From NCBI GenBank assembly GCA_030039575.1, contig JASHVH010000053.1:1-8310 (forward strand): a DNA stretch of 8,310 bases. The letters run 5' to 3'. Source of the stretch: Acidimicrobiales bacterium. GTDB lineage: Bacteria; Actinomycetota; Acidimicrobiia; Acidimicrobiales; Palsa-688. The first letter of the stretch is position 1; every line of letters starts with the position of its first letter. The notes beneath the pieces were generated by a model. It saw nothing but the letters and a program-made list of their open reading frames with translations, had not been told where the DNA came from and did no database searches. The position numbers were made by a program, and so were the translations under genes. This document shows positions 1 through 6,096 of this stretch, piece by piece.

Positions 1-290
1 GCAACGATTGCCGTCCCGCCCGCCGCTTCGGCGGCCTTGGCCACCGAGTCCAGGTCGTCGACATTGATGTAAGTCGTCCAACGCGGCGGTCCGGGGTCCT
101 GGGCCGGGCCGATCGCAGCGACCTGCTTACCACCCTTCGAGACGATCGTGTAGTGGCCGGCTTCCTCGCCCATGTCTTGTCCTTGCCAACCGAACAAGGG
201 GGCGTAAAAAGCCAGGGATACCTTCACATCGGGCGTCCCAATATCTACCCATGATGGGACCCCGTGTTCGTAATGCTTCATCTCGGGCAT
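1..290 (-). CDS. VOC (glyoxalase/bleomycin-resistance fold) family protein, partial
   Basis: This is the first 96 codons of a minus-strand gene; its 3' end lies beyond the left edge. The ATG at 290-288 is preceded by a GAGGAGGG ribosome site at about 6 nt, which fixes the start over the second ATG nine bases downstream. The protein begins MPEMKHYEHGVPSW, followed by VDIGTPD and FYAPLFGW (about residues 14-38). This is the usual opening of a VOC module, in which a beta strand is followed by the helix carrying an A/S-x-x-FY-x-x-x-FGW pattern. A later strand with TYINVDDLD (about 76-84) begins the second half of the module. Family members of this type are often about 260 residues with two VOC modules and act as metal-dependent lyases, dioxygenases or binding proteins. 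Substrate and metal ligands cannot be judged from the fragment. The gene is divergent from the KdpD-like gene, with 191 nt between them. Confidence 0.85.
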   Translation of the reverse strand, partial: MPEMKHYEHGVPSWVDIGTPDVKVSLAFYAPLFGWQGQDMGEEAGHYTIVSKGGKQVAAIGPAQDPGPPRWTTYINVDDLDSVAKAAEAAGGTAIV

Positions 291-324
291 TGGGCCCTCC
301 TCAGTTATTCGCTCTTTGAGAAAA

Positions 325-352
325 CTCTTACCCGCCCGAAAACATGAAGCAA
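325..352 (-). promoter_or_regulatory. Possible promoter of the VOC gene
   Basis: Read on the minus strand, TTGCTT (352-347) and TAAGAG (330-325) are separated by 16 nt, giving a plausible sigma-70-type -35/-10 pair about 35 nt before the VOC start codon. The -10 match is poor. It is offered because it lies in the only AT-richer part of the 191-nt divergent spacer. I saw no convincing promoter for the plus-strand KdpD-like gene in the rest of this spacer. Confidence 0.2.
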
Positions 353-481
353 GGGGTCCCTCGCCACCCCCCAAACGGCTTCAGCAGCACCGTGGCCGGC
401 GCCGCTTGCACCTCGCCTGGAGGTACCTTTTCAGTCGTCTCCTGCCAGTGAGACACATGGGGACGGACCTGGGAGAACCGC

Positions 482-1543
482 GTGGCTAGCTCGGGGCAAC
501 TGACGACATACCTGGGCACGGCTCCCGGGGTGGGCAAAACGTACGCCATGTTGAACGAGGGCCGGCGCCGCGCGGCGGGAGGCGACCACGTGATCGTCGG
601 TTGGGTCGAGCACCACGACAGGCCCGAGACCATCGCTCAGCTCGAAGGCCTCGAGATGATCAGCCCGGGGCACGTGGACTATCGGGGCCACGACTTTGAG
701 GAAATGGACCTGCCGGCGGTGCTGGACGCCGGAGCCGACCTGGTGATCGTGGACGAACTGGCCCACAGCCTCCCGGATGGCAGCCGCAAACGCTGGCTCG
801 ACGTGGCCGACGTGCTCTCCAGCGGCACGGATGTGTTGACAAGCGTCAACGTGGCCAATCTCCTGTCCGCCCGGGACTACGCCGCCCGCGTCACCGGCGC
901 CGGCCCTGTCGAGTCCGTACCCGACGAGTTCGTACGCTCCGGAGATGTCGTCCTGGTAGACCTTCCGGCTGACGCGTTGCGGCGCAGGATCGCCGCCGGC
1001 CTCGTCTACTCGGCCGACCGGGTCGGAGGAGCGCTGGCCGAGTACTTCCGCGTCCCCAACCTCGAGGCCCTCAGCGAACTCGGCCAGGCTTGGGTGGCCG
1101 GCACGCTGGACGAGGTGGGCCCCGACCTCTTGGCCCGGCGTGGTCTCGCCGGCGAACCACCACGCTCCGTGGTCGTCGCCGGCGTCTCGGGGTCGAGATG
1201 GAGCGACGCGGTCATCCGGCGGGCAATGGAACTGGCCTGTCTAGACGACGCCGACCTGCTCGTAGTGCACGCCAAGACGGCCGACGGGGCCAGCCGGCCC
1301 AGCCAGGAGGCGCTCGACCATTACCGCGATATGACCGAGCAGTTGGGAGGCAGCTACACCGAGGTGGAGGGTGAACTCCCCGCTCGCGCTATAGCCGACG
1401 TCGCCCGCGCTCGCGGCGCCTCCGCGGTCGTCGTAGCCCGTCACCGCTCACGCCTTTCCGAGCTGGCGCGGGGGTCGGTGGCGTCGCAACTCCGCCGACT
1501 GCTGCCGGGCACGACGCTCGAAGAGGTGCACGAAGCAAACTAG
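482..1543 (+). CDS. Free-standing KdpD sensor-domain plus Usp-domain protein (no histidine kinase)
   Basis: This 353-residue cytoplasmic protein matches the N-terminal part of KdpD, the K+/turgor sensor kinase. Residues 7-24 hold the nucleotide-binding loop (GTAPGVGKTY). VIVDELAH at about 88-95 is the Walker B-like DELAH motif. Residues 101-138 keep the family block SRKRW..V..VLSSGTDVLTSVNVANL. LVDLPADAL at 158-166 and LEYFR-like ALAEYFRVPNL at about 184-194 finish the KdpD domain. From about 229 a universal-stress-protein domain follows (SVVVAGVSGS through VVVARHRSRLSELARGSVASQLRRLL). The protein then stops: there are no membrane helices, H-box or ATPase domain, and no kdpFABC nearby. Short KdpD homologues of this type are known from cyanobacteria and Deinococcus. 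The start is GTG, with GGGAG at 471-475 spaced 6 nt. SGS at 236-238 followed by 20 residues recalls the SxS-x20 part of the c-di-AMP motif in staphylococcal KdpD, but the FTAxY part reads LLVVH. Nucleotide signalling is therefore possible but unproven. Confidence 0.93.
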   Translation: MASSGQLTTYLGTAPGVGKTYAMLNEGRRRAAGGDHVIVGWVEHHDRPETIAQLEGLEMISPGHVDYRGHDFEEMDLPAVLDAGADLVIVDELAHSLPDGSRKRWLDVADVLSSGTDVLTSVNVANLLSARDYAARVTGAGPVESVPDEFVRSGDVVLVDLPADALRRRIAAGLVYSADRVGGALAEYFRVPNLEALSELGQAWVAGTLDEVGPDLLARRGLAGEPPRSVVVAGVSGSRWSDAVIRRAMELACLDDADLLVVHAKTADGASRPSQEALDHYRDMTEQLGGSYTEVEGELPARAIADVARARGASAVVVARHRSRLSELARGSVASQLRRLLPGTTLEEVHEAN

Positions 1544-1575
1544 CCGTCCCCGGAGGCGGCCCGGACGGACCTGAA

Positions 1576-1617
1576 GGCGGCCCAGCGAGGCGACGTCTGC
1601 GGGCCGCCGGCTGGGCC
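1576..1617 (+). terminator. GC-rich hairpin after the KdpD-like gene
   Basis: Two alternative 8-bp perfect stems overlap here: GGCGGCCC (1576-1583) with GGGCCGCC (1601-1608), and GGCCCAGC (1579-1586) with GCTGGGCC (1610-1617). The element starts 33 nt after the KdpD-like stop codon and ends about 40 nt before the PspC gene. No T-tract follows, as is common for GC-rich actinobacterial terminators. The placement supports a transcript end, but high local GC makes chance pairing more likely than usual. Confidence 0.4.
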
Positions 1618-1657
1618 AGGCCAGGGTCGGCCCAGGGTGCGGTGAGGGTCTTCCCCT

Positions 1658-2005
1658 ATGGGAACAGCCCCGGATCCGGCCCAGAATGAAGCCATGACCG
1701 ACTACACCTCGCAAACTCCGCCCCCTGCGCCAAATGGGGCGCCGCACAGGTTGACGCGCAGCACGACAGACCGCATGGTCGCCGGTGTCGCCGGCGGGTT
1801 GGCCGAATACCTTGACGTCGACCCGGTCGCAGTGAGGATCGGCTTTGTTATCGCCTCTTTTCTCCTTGGTGGCATTGGCGGGCCCATCCTCTACCTTCTG
1901 ATGTGGGCCATCGTGCCCGAGGAAGGGAAAACGAGGTCTATCGCGTCCGACACTTTAAGGTCGGCCCCTTGGCAGCACTCCGGCCAAGACACCGGGACGA
2001 ATTAA
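1658..2005 (+). CDS. PspC-domain small membrane protein
   Basis: The 115-residue product holds one PspC domain. A Pro-rich cytoplasmic N-terminus leads into RLTRSTTDRMVAGVAGGLAEYLDVDPVAVRIGF at about residues 31-63, given here only to mark the family signature (R..DR...GV.GGLA.YL..DP...R). A hydrophobic span FVIASFLLGG..GPILYLLMWAIVP follows at about 63-88 and can form one long or two short membrane segments, ending in the typical VPEE. PspC proteins act in envelope stress or anchor regulatory partners at the membrane, and the family is abundant in actinobacteria as single-domain proteins. The chosen ATG has a GAGGG at 1644-1648, spaced 9 nt. An in-frame ATG at 1694 gives the more usual MTD... 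opening but lacks a good ribosome site, so the true protein may be 103 residues. The C-terminal tail of about 27 residues is not conserved in the family as I know it. Confidence 0.88.
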   Translation: MGTAPDPAQNEAMTDYTSQTPPPAPNGAPHRLTRSTTDRMVAGVAGGLAEYLDVDPVAVRIGFVIASFLLGGIGGPILYLLMWAIVPEEGKTRSIASDTLRSAPWQHSGQDTGTN

Positions 2006-2050
2006 GCAAAAGCGCCCTCGCGCCCGGCGGCCTACATTGCGGAATTTACA

Positions 2051-2067
2051 TCTCAGCGGTTTCTCAG
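2051..2067 (+). promoter_or_regulatory. Direct-repeat operator candidate, copy 1
   Basis: TCTCAGCGGTTTCTCAG contains two identical TCTCAG half-sites (2051-2056 and 2062-2067) with an 11-bp period. Same-face direct repeats of this kind are how OmpR/PhoB-family regulators bind as head-to-tail dimers. A response regulator of that family is encoded 2 kb away, and two further copies occur in the window. The possible -10 CATAAT begins only 3 nt after the second half-site. Confidence 0.55.
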
Positions 2068-2128
2068 GGCCATAATGCCCGGTTACCGCACTTCACAGCG
2101 ACTCCCTACACCGCCAAGCGCAAGTAAG

Positions 2129-2145
2129 TCTCAGAGATCTCTCAG
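2129..2145 (+). promoter_or_regulatory. Direct-repeat operator candidate, copy 2
   Basis: TCTCAGAGATCTCTCAG repeats the copy 1 architecture: the two half-sites (2129-2134 and 2140-2145) are identical, the period is 11 bp and the flank is GG as in copy 1, while the 5-nt spacer differs. It lies 113 nt before the start codon of the small exported protein and 27 nt before a TATAGC that may be its -10. This leaves room for activation from just upstream of the -35 position. Confidence 0.55.
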
Positions 2146-2258
2146 GGCGAGAAAGAGCGGTCCCTTCAGCTGTATAGCAATGGGTCGGCGCACACACGGT
2201 GTGCACCCAGAGGCCGCGAGAACCGCCGGTCTCCAGCAACCGACGAAAGGAAGGGCCC

Positions 2259-2489
2259 ATGAAGATCCCGATGGCGAAGCGGGTGGCTCCTGCCATCCTG
2301 GCGCTGGGTGTCGCCGTAGGTGGCCTCGGCCTCAGTGCAGGGACCGCGTTCGCATCATCATCTAAGAGCACTGCCGTCAAGGTCGGGGCCAGCTGCTCGA
2401 AAGCCGACAAGGGTAAGACCGAAAAGGTCGGCAAGACCGAAGTGGTCTGCAAAGACGTCAAGGGCAAGTACAAGTGGGAGAAGAAGTAG
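2259..2489 (+). CDS. Small exported Lys-rich protein with one cysteine pair
   Basis: The 76-residue product starts at an ATG with an excellent ribosome site (AAGGA, 7 nt spacing). An upstream in-frame ATG at 2199 would put a charged, unrelated stretch ahead of the signal peptide and is rejected. Residues 1-8 are basic, 9-28 are hydrophobic, and AFA at 30-32 gives a signal peptidase I site before SS. The predicted mature chain is only 44 residues with 13 Lys. Cys46 and Cys64 sit in the pattern VGASC...GKTEKVGKTEVVC...GKYKW. That G..C-(x)n-G-K-x-x-x-x-C-(x)n-GK-x-x-W layout recurs in actinobacterial exported proteins of unknown function. A disulfide between the two Cys would give a compact cationic module. 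It lies behind two operator-like repeats and is convergent with the kinase gene, which makes it a likely target of the neighbouring two-component system. The function is unknown. Confidence 0.85.
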   Translation: MKIPMAKRVAPAILALGVAVGGLGLSAGTAFASSSKSTAVKVGASCSKADKGKTEKVGKTEVVCKDVKGKYKWEKK

Positions 2490-2496
2490 TAATTCC

Positions 2497-2510
2497 CTGA
2501 CAGTTGTCAG
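2497..2510. repeat. Short palindrome CTGACA-GT-TGTCAG
   Basis: This perfect 6-bp inverted repeat with a 2-nt centre lies 8 nt after the stop codon of the small exported protein. The centre is too short for a good RNA hairpin, so a protein-binding site or a chance palindrome is more likely than a terminator. TGTCAG resembles the half-site TCTCAG only loosely. Confidence 0.3.
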
Positions 2511-2523
2511 AGAACACGGGTCA

Positions 2524-2559
2524 GAGAGCTCCGGTGGCGGCGGGTCAGCCGGAGCTCTC
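2524..2559. terminator. Bidirectional terminator hairpin between convergent genes
   Basis: GAGAGCTCCGG (2524-2534) and CCGGAGCTCTC (2549-2559) form a perfect 11-bp stem around a 14-nt loop. The kinase stop codon (2547-2545, minus) lies inside the loop, and the small exported gene ends 34 nt before the stem. The position between two converging genes and the stem strength support termination in both directions. Neither side has a T-tract. Confidence 0.7.
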
Positions 2560-4062
2560 GCTGTCCGCAAGGTGGGCGGCCCCGTATGAGACCGATTCGT
2601 CTACACGAGGCTCGGCCCGGGGGCGCGAGGGCGCCGGGCCCTGGGGGCCAATTTGACCGGCGCTCGGCAACCTGACGACCATGCGAGCGCCCGGTTGGGC
2701 ATCTTCGACCCAGACCTCGCCGCCGTGGGCGGTGACGATCTCGCGGACGATGGCCAAGCCCAGACCCGCTCCGGTGCCTTCATGAGCGCGGGCGGTGTCG
2801 AGCCTTACGAACCGTTCGAAAATGCGCTCGCGCTCGAACCACGGGACACCGGGGCCGTCGTCCGTCACCATCAGATGATAGAAATCTCCCATCGGTACGG
2901 TGGCGAACTCGACTCGATGACGGGCATAGCGTTGGGCATTGTCCGACAGGTTGGCGACGACCCGGGCCAGCTGCGCTTCGTCCCCGCGCACGCGCGCCGC
3001 GCTCACCCCTTTCACTGAAACTTCGACTTTGCCTTGTGCCCGGAGCCGGTCGGCCTGGAAAATAACCAGCTCGTCCAAGTCAACATCCGAGGGCCTCAGC
3101 CGCAGCATGCCCTCGTCCAGGCGGGCCAACGTGAGCAAGTCCTCGACCAGCTGGCTCATGCGGTTGACCTCGACGACGGACCCTTCGAGCATGCTTTGGC
3201 TCGCGGTACCCGGGTGAGCCGCAGCCACCTCGAGCTGCGCTTGCAAGGCCGCCAGCGGGTTACGCAGCTCGTGCGAGACGTCCGCCACCAATTGGCGTTG
3301 CCGGTCGTTCGAGGCTTCGAGCCGCTTGAGCATAGCGTTCATAGTGCGGGCCAGGCGACCGATCTCGTCGTTCACTGCCGGTTCGGGGACGCGCCGGTGG
3401 AAATCTGTGGCGGAAAGTTCGGCCACTTCGGCCCGGATGGCCTCCACGGGCCGGAGAGCCCAGCCTGTTAGCACCCAAACCAGCGCGCCGACCAGGAGGG
3501 CCAGGACCGGCAAGGCGATACCAAGCGAAAGCTCGACGAGGCCGATCGCATGATCGGCAGCGCCCAGTGAATAGGCGACCAGGACGGCATGCGCGGAACC
3601 CGGGCCCTTCAAACCGACTGCCGCTACCACAAAGCGGTTGTCGAGGTCGAGGCGCACGTGGGTGAACCGCCGGACGCGGAGCACGACACCCGTAGACGTG
3701 GCGAACTTGCCTGGGCCGGGTGACAAGTCGGCCATGGCAGGTTGGCCCGCGATGTCCCGGCTGGACCTCATAACATCACCGTTCGTGCTTATGACCTGTG
3801 CGGCCATCTCCTCGGTGGAGATCGGGAGGGGGGTAGGGACGTGACCGCGGTTGGTGATGAGGAACGAGATAGCCTCCGCTTCGGCCTTGGCCGTGTTGGT
3901 TGCGCTCTGGTAAAGCGAGTTGCGCAGGAGCAGGATGACGCCCGACGCGCTCAGCACGTAGGCCACACCCACTATGAGGACCGAAACGACGGCCGCCCGG
4001 ACCCGTACCGCACCGAGCCAGCCGAACGGGCGGAACGGGCTAGAACTGGAGCCCGCGCTCAT
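2545..4062 (-). CDS. Membrane sensor histidine kinase (HAMP, HisKA, HATPase)
   Basis: The 505-residue kinase is orthodox. Transmembrane segment 1 covers about 23-46 and an extracytoplasmic sensor loop of about 130 residues has no recognised fold. Transmembrane segment 2 covers about 176-202 and a HAMP linker with the PVEAI start and DEIGRLA covers about 201-253. The H-box VADVSHELRNP has phospho-acceptor His264, the N-box reads NLSDNA (371-376), and G1 is DDGPG at about 401-405. The F-box is ERIFERFVRLD and G2 is GTGAGLGL at 429-436. It should autophosphorylate and pass phosphate to the response regulator encoded immediately upstream, whose 3' end it overlaps by 23 nt, so the two are translationally coupled. 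The start is ATG at 4062 with GGTGG close upstream; a TTG at 4083 would add seven residues and is less likely. The roughly 45-residue tail after the ATPase domain is Pro/Arg/Ser-rich and looks disordered. No Cys occurs, so it is not a thiol sensor. The signal is unknown. Confidence 0.95.
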   Translation of the reverse strand: MSAGSSSSPFRPFGWLGAVRVRAAVVSVLIVGVAYVLSASGVILLLRNSLYQSATNTAKAEAEAISFLITNRGHVPTPLPISTEEMAAQVISTNGDVMRSSRDIAGQPAMADLSPGPGKFATSTGVVLRVRRFTHVRLDLDNRFVVAAVGLKGPGSAHAVLVAYSLGAADHAIGLVELSLGIALPVLALLVGALVWVLTGWALRPVEAIRAEVAELSATDFHRRVPEPAVNDEIGRLARTMNAMLKRLEASNDRQRQLVADVSHELRNPLAALQAQLEVAAAHPGTASQSMLEGSVVEVNRMSQLVEDLLTLARLDEGMLRLRPSDVDLDELVIFQADRLRAQGKVEVSVKGVSAARVRGDEAQLARVVANLSDNAQRYARHRVEFATVPMGDFYHLMVTDDGPGVPWFERERIFERFVRLDTARAHEGTGAGLGLAIVREIVTAHGGEVWVEDAQPGARMVVRLPSAGQIGPQGPAPSRPRAEPRVDESVSYGAAHLADSESSG

Positions 4063-4738
4063 CGACCACCAATCGGTAACCAAGTCCCCTCACCGTCTCT
4101 ATCGAACGGCGGTCGAAGGGAGTGTCGATCTTCTTGCGCAGATAACCTACGTAAACTTCAACGATGTTCGGGTCTCCATTGAAGTCGGGCCCCCAGACTT
4201 TCCTCAGCAGCTCCTCCTTGCTCATCGCCTTTCCCAAATGCGTAAGCAGCGTGGCCAACATGTCGAACTCGCGCCGGGACAGGTCGATCTCCTGGTCCCC
4301 GCGGGCGCAACGATGGCTCCGCCGGTCAAGGATGAGGTCGCTGGCCCGCAGCACGTCGGAGTCACCCGCAACGGACTTTGCCCCTCGGCGCACCAGGGCA
4401 CGCAGGTGAGCCTGCAGCACGACGTAAGAGAAAGGCTTGGTCAGGTAGTCGTCGGCCCCGGCGTCGAGCGCCTCGGCTTCGTCCCACTCCCCGTCTTTGG
4501 CCGTGAGCATGAGGATCGGGGTCCAGATCGCTTGCTCACGAAGCCGTCTGCAAATCTGAAAGCCGTTGAGGTGCGGGAGCAGGATGTCGCAAACTATGAC
4601 GTCGAAGCTCTGTTCGGTCGCTAACCGCAGGCCCTCGCTGCCCGTACTGGCCGCGACGACGTCATGGTTCTCTTCCCGCAGCCCACGGCAGAGCGCGTCA
4701 CGCAGACGGTCCTCGTCCTCGATGAAGAGGATGCGCAC
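4040..4738 (-). CDS. OmpR/PhoB-family response regulator
   Basis: This 232-residue DNA-binding regulator is the partner of the adjacent kinase. The receiver domain (1-about 115) starts MRILFIEDED, giving acidic residues Glu7/Asp8. Phospho-acceptor Asp51 is in VCDILLP, Thr79 in MLTA and Lys101 in LTKPF. The winged-helix domain (about 130-228) ends in the family block SIETVRGLGYRLV, with LSRREFDML and VEVYVGYLRKKI before it. I chose GTG at 4738 because it gives the standard receiver opening. A -10-like TAGTTT ends 7 nt before it on the minus strand, which would fit a leaderless transcript. The longer ATG at 4774 adds 12 residues that are not typical and has only a distant GAGG. Upstream, 4802-4818 carries the direct-repeat operator candidate also found before the small exported protein, suggesting autoregulation. 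It may also be read through from the cupin gene, which lies on the same strand. Confidence 0.95.
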   Translation of the reverse strand: MRILFIEDEDRLRDALCRGLREENHDVVAASTGSEGLRLATEQSFDVIVCDILLPHLNGFQICRRLREQAIWTPILMLTAKDGEWDEAEALDAGADDYLTKPFSYVVLQAHLRALVRRGAKSVAGDSDVLRASDLILDRRSHRCARGDQEIDLSRREFDMLATLLTHLGKAMSKEELLRKVWGPDFNGDPNIVEVYVGYLRKKIDTPFDRRSIETVRGLGYRLVVDERGLQF

Positions 4739-4801
4739 TGACAGAAAACTACCGGACGGCCGGTGCCCGGACATTGCGGGCCAGGCCTCGGTGCCCTGTT
4801 T

Positions 4802-4818
4802 CCTCAGCGCTTTCTCAG
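4802..4818 (+). promoter_or_regulatory. Direct-repeat operator candidate, copy 3, upstream of the response regulator
   Basis: CCTCAGCGCTTTCTCAG has CTCAG half-sites at 4803-4807 and 4814-4818, again with an 11-bp period. Relative to the gene it precedes, it is in the opposite orientation to copies 1 and 2. Two further GTCAG words follow at 4820 and 4830, 10 bp apart, but these overlap the cupin stop region and may be incidental. The spot between the cupin stop and the regulator start is where an autoregulatory site would be expected. Confidence 0.5.
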
Positions 4819-4820
4819 AG

Positions 4821-5243
4821 TCAGGGCCGGTCAGGGGCTAACGAGGGCCGCAGTGAGGCCCAGGGCTCCTGCCCCGAGACGTCCTCTAACTCGTAACCCG
4901 AAGTAGTGCCGACCGCCGGCGCGATGACGACCCTCAGGTGCGCCGGCTGAGCGCCGGTGTTGAAGGAGGCATGGACGCGACCGGCATCGATGTACGCCGA
5001 ATCGCCCGGGCGCATCGTCCTCGCCTCCTCCCCGACCCACTGTTCGACCTCACCCGATCCCACGATGATCACCTCTTCTTGGACCGGGTGACGATGGAAG
5101 TCGTGGCCGGCACCAGGCCGGATCTCGACGTCCATGACCACCAACTGCCTTGCCCCCACTGCCGCCGGCGTGCAACGCCAGCCGATTACGCCCCAGTCGA
5201 ACCGCTCGTGCCGGACTTCTTCGCTCTTCATAAAGGCGCCCAT
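4821..5243 (-). CDS. Single-domain cupin protein
   Basis: The 140-residue product has one cupin barrel. Motif 1 is GAGHDFHRHPVQEEVIIVGSG with His50, His52 and Glu56 or Glu57. Motif 2 is RPGDSAYIDAGRVHASFN with Pro79, Gly80, His91 and Asn95. The three His and the Glu form a standard metal site, so an enzyme (isomerase, dioxygenase or epimerase) or a metal-dependent ligand-binding protein are all possible. The substrate cannot be named. The start is ATG at 5243, behind a purine-rich AGAGGGGGG; an internal ATG at 5231 has no comparable site. It begins 10 nt after the TIM-barrel gene stops, so it belongs to that operon. It is followed on the same strand by the response regulator. It may act in the pathway of the upstream genes or report a pathway ligand; both ideas rest on position alone. 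Confidence 0.9.
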   Translation of the reverse strand: MGAFMKSEEVRHERFDWGVIGWRCTPAAVGARQLVVMDVEIRPGAGHDFHRHPVQEEVIIVGSGEVEQWVGEEARTMRPGDSAYIDAGRVHASFNTGAQPAHLRVVIAPAVGTTSGYELEDVSGQEPWASLRPSLAPDRP

Positions 5244-5253
5244 CCGCCCCCCT

Positions 5254-6096
5254 CTATGTCACGCTCCCGGTCGTGTTGAACTCGGTCGTCTTGAACTGGC
5301 GCACCGTCTCCGTAAGGGCTATTTCAGTGGGCAAACGTTCCATCGACGACGCCCCGAAGAAACCGACCACTCCCGACGTCCGTTCCAGCAGGTACTGCAC
5401 GTCAGCCGGGCTCGAGATGGGGCCCCCGTGACAAAGGACCAAGATCTCCGGGTTTACGGCCGCAGCTGCGTCGTGCATGGCCTGGACGAGTACGGCGCAC
5501 TCATCAAGCGTCTTGCCCGTCTTGGCGCCGATGGTACCTCCGATGGTAAGGCCCATATGGGGCACGAGCACATCTGCGCCCGCGTCAGCCATCTTGCGGG
5601 CGTCATCGGTGCTGAAAACGTAGGGCGCCGTCAGCATGTCACGGTCATGCGCCAACCGGACCAATTCGACTTCGAGGTCGTAGCCCATACCTGTCTCTTC
5701 CAGGTTCGTGCGGAAATCACCGTCGTAGAGCCCAACAGTCGGGAAGTTCTGCACACCGCTAAAGCCCATCCGCTGCAAATCGTCCAGGAACGCCGGCATG
5801 AGCCTGAAAGGGTCGGTGCCGCACACGCCCGCGAGGACCGGGGTTACCCGGACCACGGGCAATACCTCCCGCGCCATGTCGACGACAATGGCGTTGGCGT
5901 CGCCGAACGGGAGCAGCCCGGCCAATGACCCCCGGCCGGCCATCCGGTAGCGCCCGGAGTTGTAAATGATTATCAGATCCGCACCACCCGCTTCTGCGCA
6001 CTTGGCCGACAAGCCGGTGCCCGCCCCGGCGCCAATGATCGGCCGGCCTTGCGCCACCTGGGCTCGGAACCGGGACAGTGCTTCGGCCCTGGTCAT
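5254..6096 (-). CDS. Phosphoenolpyruvate hydrolase-like TIM-barrel protein
   Basis: The 280-residue product is full length for the TIM-barrel family annotated as PEP hydrolase-like (Pfam PF09370 type), the bacterial counterpart of the C-terminal half of plant Tm-1. Recognisable blocks are [20 protein letters not shown] (about 22-41), [20 protein letters not shown] (about 46-65), [12 protein letters not shown] (about 87-98), [16 protein letters not shown] (about 111-126), [15 protein letters not shown] (about 132-146), [14 protein letters not shown] (about 182-195) and CHGGPISSP (about 222-230). PEP hydrolysis is a family label and I do not treat it as proven. The start is ATG at 6096. The frame upstream is closed by a TGA, so no longer start exists. 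There is no good ribosome site; instead the ATG overlaps the stop of a five-codon minicistron in a 14-bp tandem repeat, so translation probably depends on coupling to the UPF0261 gene. The cupin follows after 10 nt. Confidence 0.93.
   Translation of the reverse strand: MTRAEALSRFRAQVAQGRPIIGAGAGTGLSAKCAEAGGADLIIIYNSGRYRMAGRGSLAGLLPFGDANAIVVDMAREVLPVVRVTPVLAGVCGTDPFRLMPAFLDDLQRMGFSGVQNFPTVGLYDGDFRTNLEETGMGYDLEVELVRLAHDRDMLTAPYVFSTDDARKMADAGADVLVPHMGLTIGGTIGAKTGKTLDECAVLVQAMHDAAAAVNPEILVLCHGGPISSPADVQYLLERTSGVVGFFGASSMERLPTEIALTETVRQFKTTEFNTTGSVT

Larger units (their letters stand above)
2006..2258. other. Intergenic control region before the small exported protein
   Basis: I see no credible gene in these 253 nt; open frames crossing them have no family signature and continue into coding sequence in the wrong frame. 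The stretch carries two 11-bp-phased direct repeats (listed separately). CATAAT at 2071-2076 and TATAGC at 2173-2178 could serve as -10 elements, but neither has a convincing -35, which would fit promoters that depend on an activator. The strong ribosome site AAAGGAAGG at 2246-2254 belongs to the gene starting at 2259. Confidence 0.5.

Noticed and set aside
431..766. Open frames on the strand opposite the KdpD-like gene and in other +1/-1 frames of the long genes
   Set aside because: They are by-products of high-GC codon use opposite well-supported genes, with no family motifs and biased Arg/Pro/Ser composition.
482..1543. Complete KdpD potassium sensor kinase
   Set aside because: There are no membrane segments, H-box or ATPase domain, and the following DNA is a hairpin and a PspC gene, so the kinase half is absent here.
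1651..1664. Palindrome TTCCC-CTAT-GGGAA at the PspC start as an operator
   Set aside because: Single copy, 5-bp arms, and it overlaps a start codon and coding bases; not distinguishable from chance.
2199..2258. N-terminal extension of the small exported protein from ATG 2199
   Set aside because: It would place about 20 charged residues before a clear signal peptide, and the strong ribosome site serves ATG 2259.
4040..4774. ATG at 4774 as response regulator start
   Set aside because: It adds 12 non-conserved residues before a standard receiver opening and lacks a well-placed ribosome site; kept only as an alternative.
4819..4834. GTCAG words at 4820 and 4830 as extra operator half-sites
   Set aside because: They lie at the cupin stop and last codons with a 10-bp rather than 11-bp period, so coding sequence can explain them.
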